From Anaeramoeba flamelloides (taxonomy: Eukaryota; Metamonada; Anaeramoebidae): DNA of 64,000 bases. The notes below the pieces were generated by a model that did no database searches, was not told where the DNA came from, and saw only the letters and a program-made list of their open reading frames with translations. Numbering within the stretch: position 1 is the stretch's first letter; every line of letters starts with the position of its first letter. The stretch lies in contig JANTQA010000057.1 of NCBI GenBank assembly GCA_027625915.1, forward strand, positions 5,828,001 to 5,892,000, written 5' to 3'. Position numbers and translations under genes: made by a program. Below, piece after piece: positions 10,405 through 21,285 of the stretch.

Positions 10405-12399
10405 GTCCAATTCGAATCACTTTTGAATGCTCATTTCGTATTTCAAATTCCTATCCTTTTTTTTTTTTTTTATATTTTTGTTAATTTCAAAATTCAATTT
10501 TTAATTTATATTTATATTTTATACTCTTATTTATATTAATATTTTTTTCATATTAGTATTGATATTGTGATGAATATTTATATTTAACTCATTCATAATG
10601 GCTATTTGAATCCCTTTCTTTTTTTATTTTATTTTTTTCACTATGAATTACAATTTAAAAATAAATTTATTCTCCCAATTTTTCTATTTTATTTTTATGA
10701 CCATTTATTCTGTTTTTTTTTTTTTTTTACAGAACTTTTATATTGTTATACCCTTATTTAGAATTGCAGAAAAACCCCTTTTCTGATCATAAGCTGTCGC
10801 TTTTTGATGGTTTAAGGTATTTTTTTTCAATTTCAGATAATATTTTTTTTTTAAATAACCTCCATTTTACTCAACGTTAACCTGAGAATAATGCAACATT
10901 TTAATTTTTTTTTTGAAATAAGAAACATATAGGATTAATTAGAAAGATAGAGAAATTATCAACTTCAGAATTGGAATGATAATCATAAAAGAAATACCTG
11001 AACAATCTTTAAAATTCAAGAAAACAAATAAATGTTGAAAAATTTTTGTTCCATTTTAATATGATGTCTTGTGTAAAATTTCTAATTTTTTTGGAATTAT
11101 AAATTATTAAATATCTAAATAATTTTATCATAAAATAGATTATATATCCTTAATTTTCTTACTTTATATTGGGGGTTTCAAAAATTACTTTTTTTTGTAC
11201 TTGAGTATTTGTAAAAAAAGAAAGAAAAAAAAAACAAAATTGAAAAAGTAAAAGAAAAGATTTAGCAAAATGAATAAAAAAAAAAGTTTTCAATTTAATC
11301 ATTAAAACTTTTAGTTAATAATAGTATTCATGAAAACTTGACAAAAGTTGTTGTTCTACAATCTTGAACTTGTTATTTTTTTTTTTTTTTTTAGAAAATA
11401 ATTCTGTTTCTTTTCTCAGGACAAAGTTATCCCCAAATAATTTCATTAAATATATAGATATATTTCATGTTGAAATCTGAAATTTTTAAAAAATACAGAT
11501 TATAATAGATTTGAAAGTTCTTGTTAATGAAAATTTAGATATAGAACAAAATACAAAACCTATAACTTCGTAATGTTTTTTCCAATTCAGAAAAACAATT
11601 AAATATAATACTATATATTTCCATACACAAAAGATATACGAACACAATAATTTATTATTCTTGGTTCAATTTTAATTAATATTTCAACAATTTTAAACAA
11701 AAATTATGTACAAGTTTCATTTTTTTTTATTTTCAAAATAATTGGCGTTTTATTTTCTTGTAAATTTATCAATAAAAAAAATATTAAGTTTACTACCACT
11801 CAATATTTCCATTTAATGTTCAAAAAAATGTTTAACAATCAAATTAAATATTGGATATATTTAGAAAACGAGTAATATAAAAGTTAGCTTTTAAAGAATA
11901 AACTATCCAAAAATAGATGATTGGATTTTAAATTATAGTAAGTCAATTTCTCTCAATATGTATGTTTTTTTTTTTTTTAAAAAAAAAAACAGCTAACAGT
12001 CGTAACAATTAATCCATTTGAAAGATTTTATAAAAACATTAAAAAAAGAAGTGATCAAAATAATTCTTAAACCATTATGTTATTCATTAATATTTATCAA
12101 TTTCTTCAATTTTTTTTTCTCAAAAATGAAAGCAGATTGTATCATTTTAAATAAAAAAAATTGGCAAATTTGATAACCAATAATTTAAAAACCAAATAGT
12201 GTAACTTTTTATAATGATCAAAAAAAGCCAATATCTTGATAAATTAAATTAATTTTCACAAGGGGAGACAAGCAATTACAGAATATTTCAATAAAGAGAT
12301 TTAATTGTCCAAAATTTAATATTTTACTATTTTTTAGACAATTTTGATCAATTATTTCATTTTTTTTCAATTTGACAAATTGTAAATGTAAATTATTTT
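10405..12399. other. AT-rich intergenic DNA
   Basis: About 2 kb with no recognised gene between the TPR stop and the first copy of the 0.55-kb dispersed repeat. Confidence 0.5.
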
Positions 12400-12945
12400 C
12401 CAGCCAAAGGGAGCCAATTGTAAGAGTAAAATACATATGCTTAAAGATTTAAATGAATATTAGAAGAAAAAAATTCATTTTGAAAATTTCAAAATTGAAA
12501 TATTTTTTCGCAATTTTACTTTAACTTTTTTCTTTTTTTTGATTTTTCATTGATACCTAAATCATTTGTAAAATTTTTTTTATTGTTAGATCGATTGTCT
12601 CTAAGGTAAAAAAGTGCTGTATTAATGCTATTGAGACAGTGAGAATGATTCTAGAGAAATCATATTGATTACTATTTGAATTTTCCTTGATCTTTAATTG
12701 AAGATCAAAATCCAACATTGTTGTTTTTCTCAATTTCTCCATAAGAATTTTGGGTTTTTCAATTTTTAAGAAAATAGATTGATTAAATTTATTTACTTCT
12801 TAGGGATATCAACTATTCTTTGATTTGTATACTATTCTACTTATTTATTTGTTCTTTAAATTGTAAATTATAAAAAATATTTGATATTTTGTAATAATTT
12901 TTGAAAAACCTTTTGCAGTAAGAAAGCTTATTTGGTAATCTAAGT
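12400..12945 (+). repeat. 0.55-kb dispersed repeat, copy A
   Basis: Aligns along its length with 15920-16490 in the same orientation. Shared words include TTTTCCAGCCAAAG, GAATATTAGAAGAAAAAA, GAGAAATCATATTGATT, TTGGAGATCAAAAT-like and TATTCTACTTATTT. No clear terminal inverted repeats, so the family type is unknown. Confidence 0.8.
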
Positions 12946-13376
12946 GGTATTTTTCAAAAAAAATAAAAGCACTTTCCATTTTGAATAAAAAAATAATTAT
13001 TATTTATGAAACAAATTCAAAACAAAGATTACAAAGAATTAAGGTACAATTTAATAATTACTTTGAAATAATCTTGTCTTTTGATTAATTTAGTGTTTAG
13101 GAATTGAAGATCTATAAAAAATATTAAAAATTTTTTTAAAATTAAATTAAATAGGATCAATTGATAAAATTATTGAATAAATAAAGAATTAATTAAAAAT
13201 AATTTTATCAAAATTAACAAAAAAAGGGTTATTCAGAACTCCAATAAATTTTTTTAAAATTATTTCCTTTTTGAAATTTTTGGTAATATTGAAATAATGA
13301 TCAAGATTTAATAAAAAAAAACAAATTTAAAAACAAAATTGTAAAAATTCAAATAAGATTTAAATGAAAATTATTT

Positions 13377-16300
13377 TTATTTTTTTGACAATATTGATGA
13401 TGAACTTTGATAAGATCTTAATTTAATCATTTTTGAACGATTGAGTTCAATTTTATTTTTTCTTTTAATTTCCTATTAAAAATAAAATAAAAAATAAAAT
13501 AAATAAATTAGATTATTTGATAAAATAAAAAATAAAAAAAAAAAAAAGTAATATTTGAATTGAAAATAATAATTAGTAGATTAATATATAATAATGAAAT
13601 GATTAAGAAAAAGAATTGTAAACACTTACTCTTAACTTGTTTTCCATTTTTTCATCTATTGGACGAAATGGGAATTCCACATCTTTTGTGGATAGTAAAT
13701 TACGAAGTTCTAGATAATATTTTGTATATGTTGGCTTATTAACGCTAACTTTAAAATGTAAAAAATTTAATATGGCAGATTCAAGTTCATTTAAATCTTT
13801 AACAGTGACATTATCAATAACTTGTGTAAAATCAACATTCCAAACTGCCAATTCTTCCCAGACTTTTAGTAAATTAAAGTGATTAGAAAATTGAAAATAC
13901 AATAAAAATTAGTAATTTTTTCACAAACAAACCATTTAATTATTGAATTTAGCTCCTGAGAATCAAAAAAATGAATAATTTATACAATTCTATGGTTCAC
14001 TACAAGGAAACTTTTTTGAAAAAAAAAAGGTATAAATTTTGCATTTTTGAAATATATACCATTTTAAATAATGTTATATGTAAAAGTTTTGAAAGAGGCT
14101 GACATCTTTTCAAGACATTTACTGGAAATGAAAAAAAAAAAAATGAACATTTGCAAACAATTATTAATAACAACTCTCTCAACAATAATCTTAAAATTAG
14201 ATTATTCAACACTTTTACATTAAGTCAATTAACATATGGAATCAGAAATTTATAATTATAAAATAAAAACTCTCAATTATTTAAATTCTTGGATTAATTC
14301 ATTTATTACTGAAATCTGCAAAATAAATAGAAACACACCAATTCTTATTTACAAAACAGAATTCGAATCCAAAATATGATAATTTCAATCAACAAAAAAA
14401 AAAATTTAAATTCAAAAATAAATTAAAAATTTTGTCTCTGCCTGATTTTAAAAAACCAATAAAATTCAATCAAAAAACAAACAATAAAAACAACTGGTAT
14501 TCAAAAGATTGTTTGAAGTAAAAAAAGAAATCATCATTATAATTATAATGAATTGTTGAATTCTTTAAGCTGGAAGGCACAAAAATATTTCGCAATAATT
14601 AAAAACCAAAAAAAAATATTTAAAACCCAAAAATATTTAAGTTATCATTCAAGTTCAACAATTCTGAAATCCAGGACATTTACTAATTGCTTAAATAGAT
14701 ATTACCTTTTAATTGAAAAAAAAAAAAAAAAAATAGGCATTTTTTCGAAATGTCAAATTTTCTTATAAAAACATATTTAAATTACTTCAGTGGCATTTAT
14801 TTAAAGTTTGATTTTAACCTTTTTGATCATTTAAAAAATGGTGTATAAAAGTTCCTTTTACTTTTTCAGATTTAATTATTATTTTTTTTTTATTTTTATT
14901 ATATTTGTGAATTATGCACTTGAATTTATTCTTTAATGTGTTTAGCATTAACAGTTCAGTTTAGTAATATTCTTTTTTTAAAAATCAAAAGAAAAAAATT
15001 TTTAAAAATACACAATTCTTGTCCAAAAAAACATATATTAACAAGCTTGTAAATTTAAAACTGTATTTAATAAAAAATATTTTTGTATGAAATCGATAAT
15101 ATGCTTTAATTAGAATCTATCAAATATTCCCAACAATAAACGAAAATAGAAAATACCCAAAATTTTTTTCACCACTTGAAAACACCTTTTGAACAACTTC
15201 GAAGAAACAATAGTACCAATATACCCAGTTTAATGGTAAAATTGGAATCTTATTTTAGAATTTTTATTTTTGACCTGAAAGATATTACATTTGAAAAATT
15301 GCAAATTTTGGGGAATAATATTCAACCCATTTTGTGTGAAAGGAATAAATATCTTAGATACCTGTAACATTTTTGATCATTGCTAAATGGTATTAACAAA
15401 TGAGAGAAAATTGTTTGTAAATACAATTTGTAATTGTGTATCATTGCTCATAATTTTTCTATCTTAAATACAATCTAAAAATAACCGAGTAATACCTTAA
15501 TGTAAAAAGAAATATCCCTACTCTCATCAAAGGTTACCAAAGTCAAATCTTTTTTAATTTTCCATTCCATAAAAGAAATTGGTTTAATCTAACCCAACAC
15601 AGCCCAACACACACTACCAATACAAACAGACCCTGACATACCTAAACCCAAACACTCTATCTTGCCTGTAATACATAATCAAATGGTATAAAAAACTCAT
15701 CAGAGGGTTTATAGTAGAAAATTCAAAAAAAAATATTATGTCTAAAGTTAAAATTGTTATTTTATCATAAACATTTATCTCTGAACACTCTGGTTTCTTG
15801 GAAGTTCTTCAAAAAGTGTTTTTAAGTGGTGAAAAAAATTTTGGGTATTTTTGGGAATATTTCAAACACACCTTTAATTAGATCTATGATAAAATCAAAA
15901 AAAAAAAAAAAAAACATTTTCCAGCCAAAGGTGGCCCAGTTGCAATAGGGTGAATTAACTGTGTTTAAAGGGTTTTCATGAATATTAGAAGAAAAAATTT
16001 AATTTTGAAAATTTCCACAATTGAAATCATTTTTTTGCATTTGTTCTTTTTTCTCTTTTTCGATTTTTTTTTTGCTTGATACCTAATTAATTTGCTTTGC
16101 AATTTTTTTTTTTTATTATTGCAATATATATAGCCACTCGGTAGAAATGTGTTATTCTAAGGTTATTGAAACTGTGGAAATGATTTTTGAGAAATCATAT
16201 TGATTTCTATTGAAATTTTTATTTGGATCTTCAATTGGAGATCAAAATGAACATTAATGTTTTTTTCAATGTTTTCCAATAAGAATTTTTGTTTTTCGGT

Positions 16301-17534
16301 TTTTTCAGAAAATCTATAGATTGCTGATATTTCCTTCTTTACGGACATCAATTATTCTCTAATATATATCTTATTCTACTTATTTTTTATTTGTTCTTCA
16401 AATGGTCAATTATAAAAAATAATTGATATTGGAAAAAAAATGTTTTTTTTTGGTTAAACCTTTGACAGAAACAAAGTTTAGAAAAAGGTGTGTTTTCAGG
16501 AGTTCTGTGAAAAAACAATGATTAAATGATTTTTGGGTTACTTTTTTATGTCAAAAAAACAAGAGAATTTAATTTCAAAATACTAAAAGAAACAATAATA
16601 ATAAGAAGAAGAATAATCGAATAAAGGAATAAATGCAAACTTTTGAATCCCAAAAGTAATGTGATGAATACAATTCTTTTCCATGTTTTACTTGTTAAAG
16701 ATAAGGATGAATCGAATTCTTTTCCGGTTTTTTTTATCATTCGATCAATATAAATAAGCATAAAAATGTATGCTTCTGGTGAAATCTATAATTTATATGT
16801 TTATAATTTTTAAAAAAAAAATAAGAGAATTAATAATTATCAATATCTTTATGGGTTTGGTTGTTTTAAAATGTTTAATAATTACATCAGCATTTATCGA
16901 AATATTATTAAGCAATTGATAGATTTCTTCTTCAGTTGGTATTTTGTATAGTGGTTGGAAGTATCCCTAAAATTAAATTATATAGGTTATATCAATCAAA
17001 AATAAACATTTAAACGAATTCATTAAAAGGAAAAGGAAGGGGAAGGGGAAGGGGAAGGGTAATGAAAAGGGGAATGAAAAGAAAGAAAAGAAAAGAAAAG
17101 AAAAGAAATTTAAGAAGAAAAAAAATTTAAGAAGAAAAGAATTTTAAGAAGAAAAAAAATCATTAGATATCATCTGAAACAGAGAAAATTCAAACTTTTA
17201 TTATAAATTTTGATTCATCAAATATTTCGTAATCTGAGAGTAAAATGTATTCTTTTTCTTCTTCTTCTGTAATAATTAATTTTTTAAGAGCCTGTGAAAC
17301 ACATTTTAAAACAAAACTCGTGTTTGGTGAAGTAATAACCCCTTCATTTGAAATTTTATTTTTTTCAAGGCGAAGTGAAGAAAAGCGTTGTAAAGGATAA
17401 TGATTTTTTCTGATCTTCTCAGACATTTTTGGTTTTTTAACTTTTTTGTTGTTGACAAATAATGGATTTTCTGGTTGGATTTTCCTTGGTGCTGTTTGAT
17501 ATAAAATTATGATTCGGGTGGTGGTAGTGACCAT
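13377..17534 (-). CDS. CCNY: cyclin Y homologue (five exons, 297 aa)
   Basis: Cyclin Y activates PFTAIRE/PCTAIRE kinases (CDK14/16) in animals. Exons on the minus strand are 17534-17196, 16966-16886, 16785-16641, 13862-13630 and 13472-13377; all phases agree and the protein ends in TAA. Conserved blocks appear in family order: SFVLKCVSQAL (animal IKCVALAI), LLSDYEIFDE (LLDIFDE), EEEIYQLL, ISPEAYIFMLIYIDRM (TAECAIVTLVYLERL), TWKRIVFITLLL (NWKRIVLGAILL), then across the large intron KIWEELAVWNVDF (KVWDDQAVWNVDY), KDLNELESAILNFL, TKYYLELRNL and a Ser-rich tail RSYQSSSSILSKK. Introns are 229, 100, 2778 and 157 bases. The N-terminal region lacks the animal myristoylation start. An upstream in-frame ATG at 17651 would add 39 hydrophobic residues, but that stretch is pyrimidine-rich and reads like a leader, so I chose 17534. 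Confidence 0.9.
13998..14110. repeat. CACTA-like terminus, single end
   Basis: CACTACAAGGAAAC at 13998 matches the end of the element at 61908 (CACTACAAGGAAAA). I found no matching opposite end within 1.5 kb, so this looks like a solo or truncated copy. It lies inside cyclin Y intron 3. Confidence 0.4.
15121..15863. mobile_element. MITE with long (about 60-bp) terminal inverted repeats, inside cyclin Y intron 3
   Basis: The left arm runs AAATATTCCC, then TACCCAAAATTTTTTTCACC, then ACTTGAAAACACC, then GAACAACTTCGAAGAAAC. The right arm (15797-15863), reverse-complemented, runs GAAATATTCCC, then TACCCAAAATTTTTTTCACC, then ACTTAAAAACAC, then GAAGAACTTCCAAGAAAC. The left arm carries an extra 16 or so bases near its tip. 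The interior includes an unusual C-rich stretch (15595-15665, CCCAACACAGCCCAACACAC) on the plus strand. No transposase frame is present. Confidence 0.85.
15920..16490 (+). repeat. 0.55-kb dispersed repeat, copy B (in cyclin Y intron 3)
   Basis: Same-orientation partner of 12400-12945. Homology begins at TTTTCCAGCCAAAG and continues to the CCTTTGACAGAAACAAAG region. It lies only about 60 bases beyond the long-TIR MITE and about 150 bases from exon 3 of cyclin Y. Confidence 0.8.
17025..17160. repeat. purine-rich microsatellite in cyclin Y intron 1
   Basis: GGAAGGGGAAGGGGAAGGGG passes into GAAAAGAAAAG and AAGAAGAAAAAAAATTTAAG units. On the transcribed (minus) strand this is a polypyrimidine tract filling over half of the 229-base GTTTGA intron. 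The SCAR/WAVE intron holds a comparable CCTTTCC-type tract. Confidence 0.8.
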
Positions 17535-17924
17535 AATAAAAGAGATAAAGATGAAGATAGAGAGAGAATTATAAATAATGATTTTGTTCGAAGAAATACA
17601 AAGAATATAAGAAAAATAAACAGATTTAGAATGTTTGTAATTGAAATTCATTTTTAATTGTATCTTACTTTGGAGTTTTCATCATTTTAAACATGAAAAA
17701 ATCGAAATTGTGGTTACAAGGATAAGAAATCATACATAATTCACATATTCGGAAAATATGAGGTTCAGTCTCGAGAAGAAAGATTTTTTTTTTTTTTTAT
17801 TAAAAATATATATTTATTTTACTTTTCTTGTTAGTTATTTGATTAATTATGCTTTTGATTGTTTATATATTTATACAGTTATATGACAACATTTTTTTGT
17901 ATGAAATCTGTAAAGAAATAATCT

Positions 17925-18185
17925 TGATTAAATTTTGTTGTAAAAATTCACTATTTTTGAGATCTCCGAAACCACTTATTGGATTTTGATAACAAAAGAG
18001 ATTTAAATTGAATTTGTTGGGTTGATTGAAAATAATAGAATGAATTATTCTTTTTGTTAAATTTCTTCTTTTAATTGATTTTTCTTTTACTTTTGGTTTT
18101 TAGGTTTCTGTGATTCTATTAAGCTTTCCAATTAAAAATCGTGTTGAGAACTTTTTTTCCCTGTTTAACTTTTTTTCCCAAAGGG
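17925..18185 (+). repeat. degraded copy of the CAGTTGTGG MITE family
   Basis: Shares CACTATTTTTGAGATCTCC, TTGTTGGGTTGATTGAAAAT and the terminal AATTAAAAATCGTGTTGAGA with 35949-36381 and 50170-50620. The left terminus is not recognisable. Confidence 0.65.
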
Positions 18186-18540
18186 TTATTTTTTTTTGTT
18201 TTTTAATATTCTAGTCTTTAAAAACACTTGATCAAATTCAAAAAAATGTAATAGTTTTTCTTTTAAATGTATTATTTGATTACAGTTGATGTTCCAATTT
18301 AATTTCAAACATAATTTTTGGCTCAAAAAAAGTTGTAAAATCACAATGTTTCACTCCAAAAAGGATCATTTAAATGCAGATTTTCTGGTCAAAAAAAATT
18401 AATTCTTTTCAAAAGGAGTTTCGAAAAAAATAATGTGAGGAAATTTCCGTGCTCAATAGCGTGCGATTCAAAAAATGAAAATACATATAAAATACCATGG
18501 TTATTTCTTCTATTACCACGATTGATCCAGAAAAAAGAAA

Positions 18541-19838
18541 ATAGAGGTCTTGATGATATCTTTGCTTCAGTCACGAAAAAGTTACAAAAATCGCGATTAT
18601 TTTTATCAAATCGCGATATTGTAGAAAATCGCGATATTCAATATTATCAAGATAATATGACAAATCAAGATATTCTATAAAATCGCGATAATTATTTAAA
18701 AATCGTGATAAATGCCAAAATATCTCGATTAAAAAGTAATCACAATATAATAGTTGATGGATTTTTGGGCTAATTCGCAATATTTTAACATTGAAATTTT
18801 TTGTTTGATCAAAAAATAGAATATGTGATTAAAAGTTATTTCTTTTTAAAAACAACAAAAAAGATACTTTTTTCAACCAAGGATCAGATCAAAGAGTTTT
18901 CATTATATTTTCTCTTAATTTGGTTGACAAACCTATTGATCCTTTTAGATCAACAACAATAATAAAAAAAGATAAATTAATATTTTCTCAGTAAATCCTG
19001 GTGTTTCGAAATTGTGTTGAATAAAAAGAGCTTCTAAAACAATCAACCCTTCACATGTGTTCTTTAAAGAAAATGTTATTGGGTAAAAACATTTTCAATA
19101 TTCTTTGAAAGTTGAAAGGGGATATGTATAACTATTCAAAAGCTTTCACTGCAACCTAGCCAAATTATCACCAATTATTACAATTGTTTGGATATTTGTT
19201 TTCTTATTGATATTCTTCTTCTTTGAGTATCTTTGTATTGGGCAGAAATCATCGATAGAGTTTATGAGTTTTTTTTTTGATCGATTACCATTAAGAAGGA
19301 AAATTATTCTTTATTCTTTTTTGGTTATTTAACATTGTGAAGGTAAAAACTCCATTTTAAAAAAAAAACACATCTATTTTATATTCAAGTATATTGTTGA
19401 AATGGGTTATTCCTAGTTTGATCATAAAATTCGTTTGAGATTTTATATTTTGATAAAAAAAAATAAATGAAAAGAAAAAAAATTTTTTTTCCGCAACAAA
19501 CAAACTCATTCTGTTTATAAAAGTTTTCTGTCTTTCAAAACTTTCAAACACTTGAAGACAGTTCACAACCCTTACAAACCCTTTCAAACATTTATTAAAG
19601 GGGAAAGTGTTGTAAAAGTCTCAAGGTTTTGTAAAAATCAAGATATTTTTTTAAGTTGATTTCAAAAAAATAATTTTTCATTTTTTTGGCAATAATTATT
19701 TTATAGCGATAATGTGGAATATCGCGATTTTATGATTTTTTGTGATAAAGTAGAGGACTAATCGCGATTTTTTTAATACTATCGCCAATTAATTGTTAAT
19801 ATCATGATAATACATGTTATCATCAAAACTCCTAATAA
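18541..19838 (+). mobile_element. 1.3-kb non-autonomous DNA element with TCGCGAT subterminal repeats, copy A
   Basis: Ends carry an inverted repeat close to ATAGAGGTTTTGATGATA (left ATAGAGGTCTTGATGATA, right reverse-complement AGGAGTTTTGATGATAA). Both subterminal regions hold scattered ATCGCGAT/TATCGCGATA palindromes. A near-full-length copy lies inverted at 58660-59950, and a partial same-orientation copy at 25190-25975. Open frames inside are short and phenylalanine/lysine-biased; no transposase is seen. Confidence 0.85.
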
Positions 19839-20283
19839 ATAAAACAAAAAAAAACTTCAAGGGTTTGTGAAGAACAGAACGAATGAATAAATTGATAAAT
19901 TTGAAATCAATTGAATTTAATTCTTGATCAAACTACTAAACTACAAAAAGGACTCCGATCTGTTGGCGTTTCTCTTGGTATTACATAATTCATTTGGATC
20001 ATCTTCCTTAAAATTCAAATTTCAGTAATGAAATTTGTAGAATTGTTTTCTCAATATAAGAGTTGTTCAAAAAAAAAGGTTATCTTTCTAAAGATTCATT
20101 TTATTAATTTAATTACTTTCATTCAATTTATTTTATTGAACAAGGTACTTGAAAACAAAAGAAAAAATCTTTTCTTTTCTTCTTTTCAAAAAAAAGTGGT
20201 AAAAACAATCTAAAGAATCTTGGATTCAATTTATTAGATTTTAGGTTATGGTTCTTTTTTTTAATTTGTGAGAAGAAAGATAT

Positions 20284-20692
20284 TCAAAAGAGTGCTCGTT
20301 TTAAACGATAAAAAAAAATGATATTTTTAAAAACTAAAAAATGCTTTGGGTAAATTTTCGAATAAAAAGTGAAAGGAATTAAATTGATAAAAAAGGTGAT
20401 TCGATTGGCTAACTCGTTTTTTTTTGAATATTCGTAAAGGGTGTTTTACAAAGTAAAGTTTAAAGAAAAAACGTTTTGTTTGGAAACACTTACAAGGGTT
20501 TTTCTTTTCAGGACTAAAGGTAAGAATTGTGACTTTATTCTTTTTTTCTTTTTCCAATTCTTCTTTTTCTTTTTCTTTTTCTTCATCTTTTTTGTTGGTT
20601 GCTTTTTTTTTTACTACAGTCATTGTTTCAAAGCGTGAGCTTTTTTTTTGTTTCAAATTCTTTTTTGGGTTTTGTTGGTTTAATTGGCTCAT
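20284..20692 (-). CDS. Lys/Glu-rich hypothetical protein, two exons, 107 aa
   Basis: ATG at 20692; exon 1 is 20692-20494 and the donor is GTAAGT. An 85-base intron ends GTTAG, and exon 2 is 20408-20284, ending TGA. The joined length is 324 bases, in phase. Residues 1-60 are charged and low-complexity (KKSSRFETMTVVKKKATNKK then a KE run). Next come VTILTFSPEKKNP and a hydrophobic, aromatic, basic C-terminus (NRITFFINLIPFTF ... YRLKRALF). No domain is recognised. The canonical splice signals and joined frame favour a gene, but exon 2 could be a chance frame and the real 3' part may lie elsewhere. A short stretch upstream (20780-20886) is also relatively GC-rich and open on the plus strand (TILIIDFSKNSLELASIEDS), with unknown meaning. 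Confidence 0.45.
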
Positions 20693-21093
20693 TTTGTTTT
20701 TTGACAAACAAAAAATTTAAAGGTCAACTTAATAGAAAACAAGAAAAGCAAAAAATAAAATATTTGGGTAATAATTTTAGTCCCCAAACTATTTTAATTA
20801 TTGACTTTTCGAAAAATTCACTTGAACTTGCCTCTATTGAAGATTCCAAAATAAAATTTCAGAATTTTATCATTGTCGTTGGTTAATTGTTTTTGGTATT
20901 TCATTGAAAAAATTCAAGCTGATTAACTTATTTTATTCTCAGAAATATTTGTGTCAGATTTCCAAGTTCATCCAATGTCAACTAAATAATCAAACGTACA
21001 CAATAGAAAAAGAACAAACAAATAAATATAGATCACAAATTACTATCTACATCTTTGAAAACAGCTTTGTAAAAGAAAAAATGGAAAATTTTT

Positions 21094-21285
21094 CCTACGT
21101 GTATTTGAATTCGAAATGGGACAACATTTTCACTTTATTTTCCATATTTTCCTTTTTAATAAAAAGAGTTTTCTCAGAAGTAAGGTGTGTTGTAATTTCG
21201 GATCTATTTGTAAAAGGGAAAAATTGAAAATTCAATGAAAATTTTTTCCTATTTAAAAATAAAATACCAGTAATGTGAAAATAAG
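21094..21285. mobile_element. 190-bp MITE, GTATTTGAATT family, copy 1
   Basis: Contains GTATTTGAATTCGAAATGGG, TTTTCACTTTATTTTCC, the central TGTTGTAATTTCGGATCT and a right arm CAATGAAAATTTTTTCC. The same plan occurs at 31996-32182 and 53095-53240. The overlapping 107-codon frame (20904-21227) is explained by this element. Confidence 0.6.

Noticed and set aside
17535-17651. Upstream in-frame ATG of cyclin Y adding 39 hydrophobic residues
   Set aside because: The extra stretch is pyrimidine-rich and Ile/Ser/Phe-biased like a leader; coding-like codons start at ATG 17534.
20441-20720. Plus-strand frames rich in Phe and Ser opposite the Lys-rich gene
   Set aside because: Complement of a Lys/Glu repeat; low complexity and no start or splice support.
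20904-21227. 107-codon plus-strand frame
   Set aside because: Its second half lies in a MITE with two other copies (32 kb and 53 kb); composition is AT-driven.
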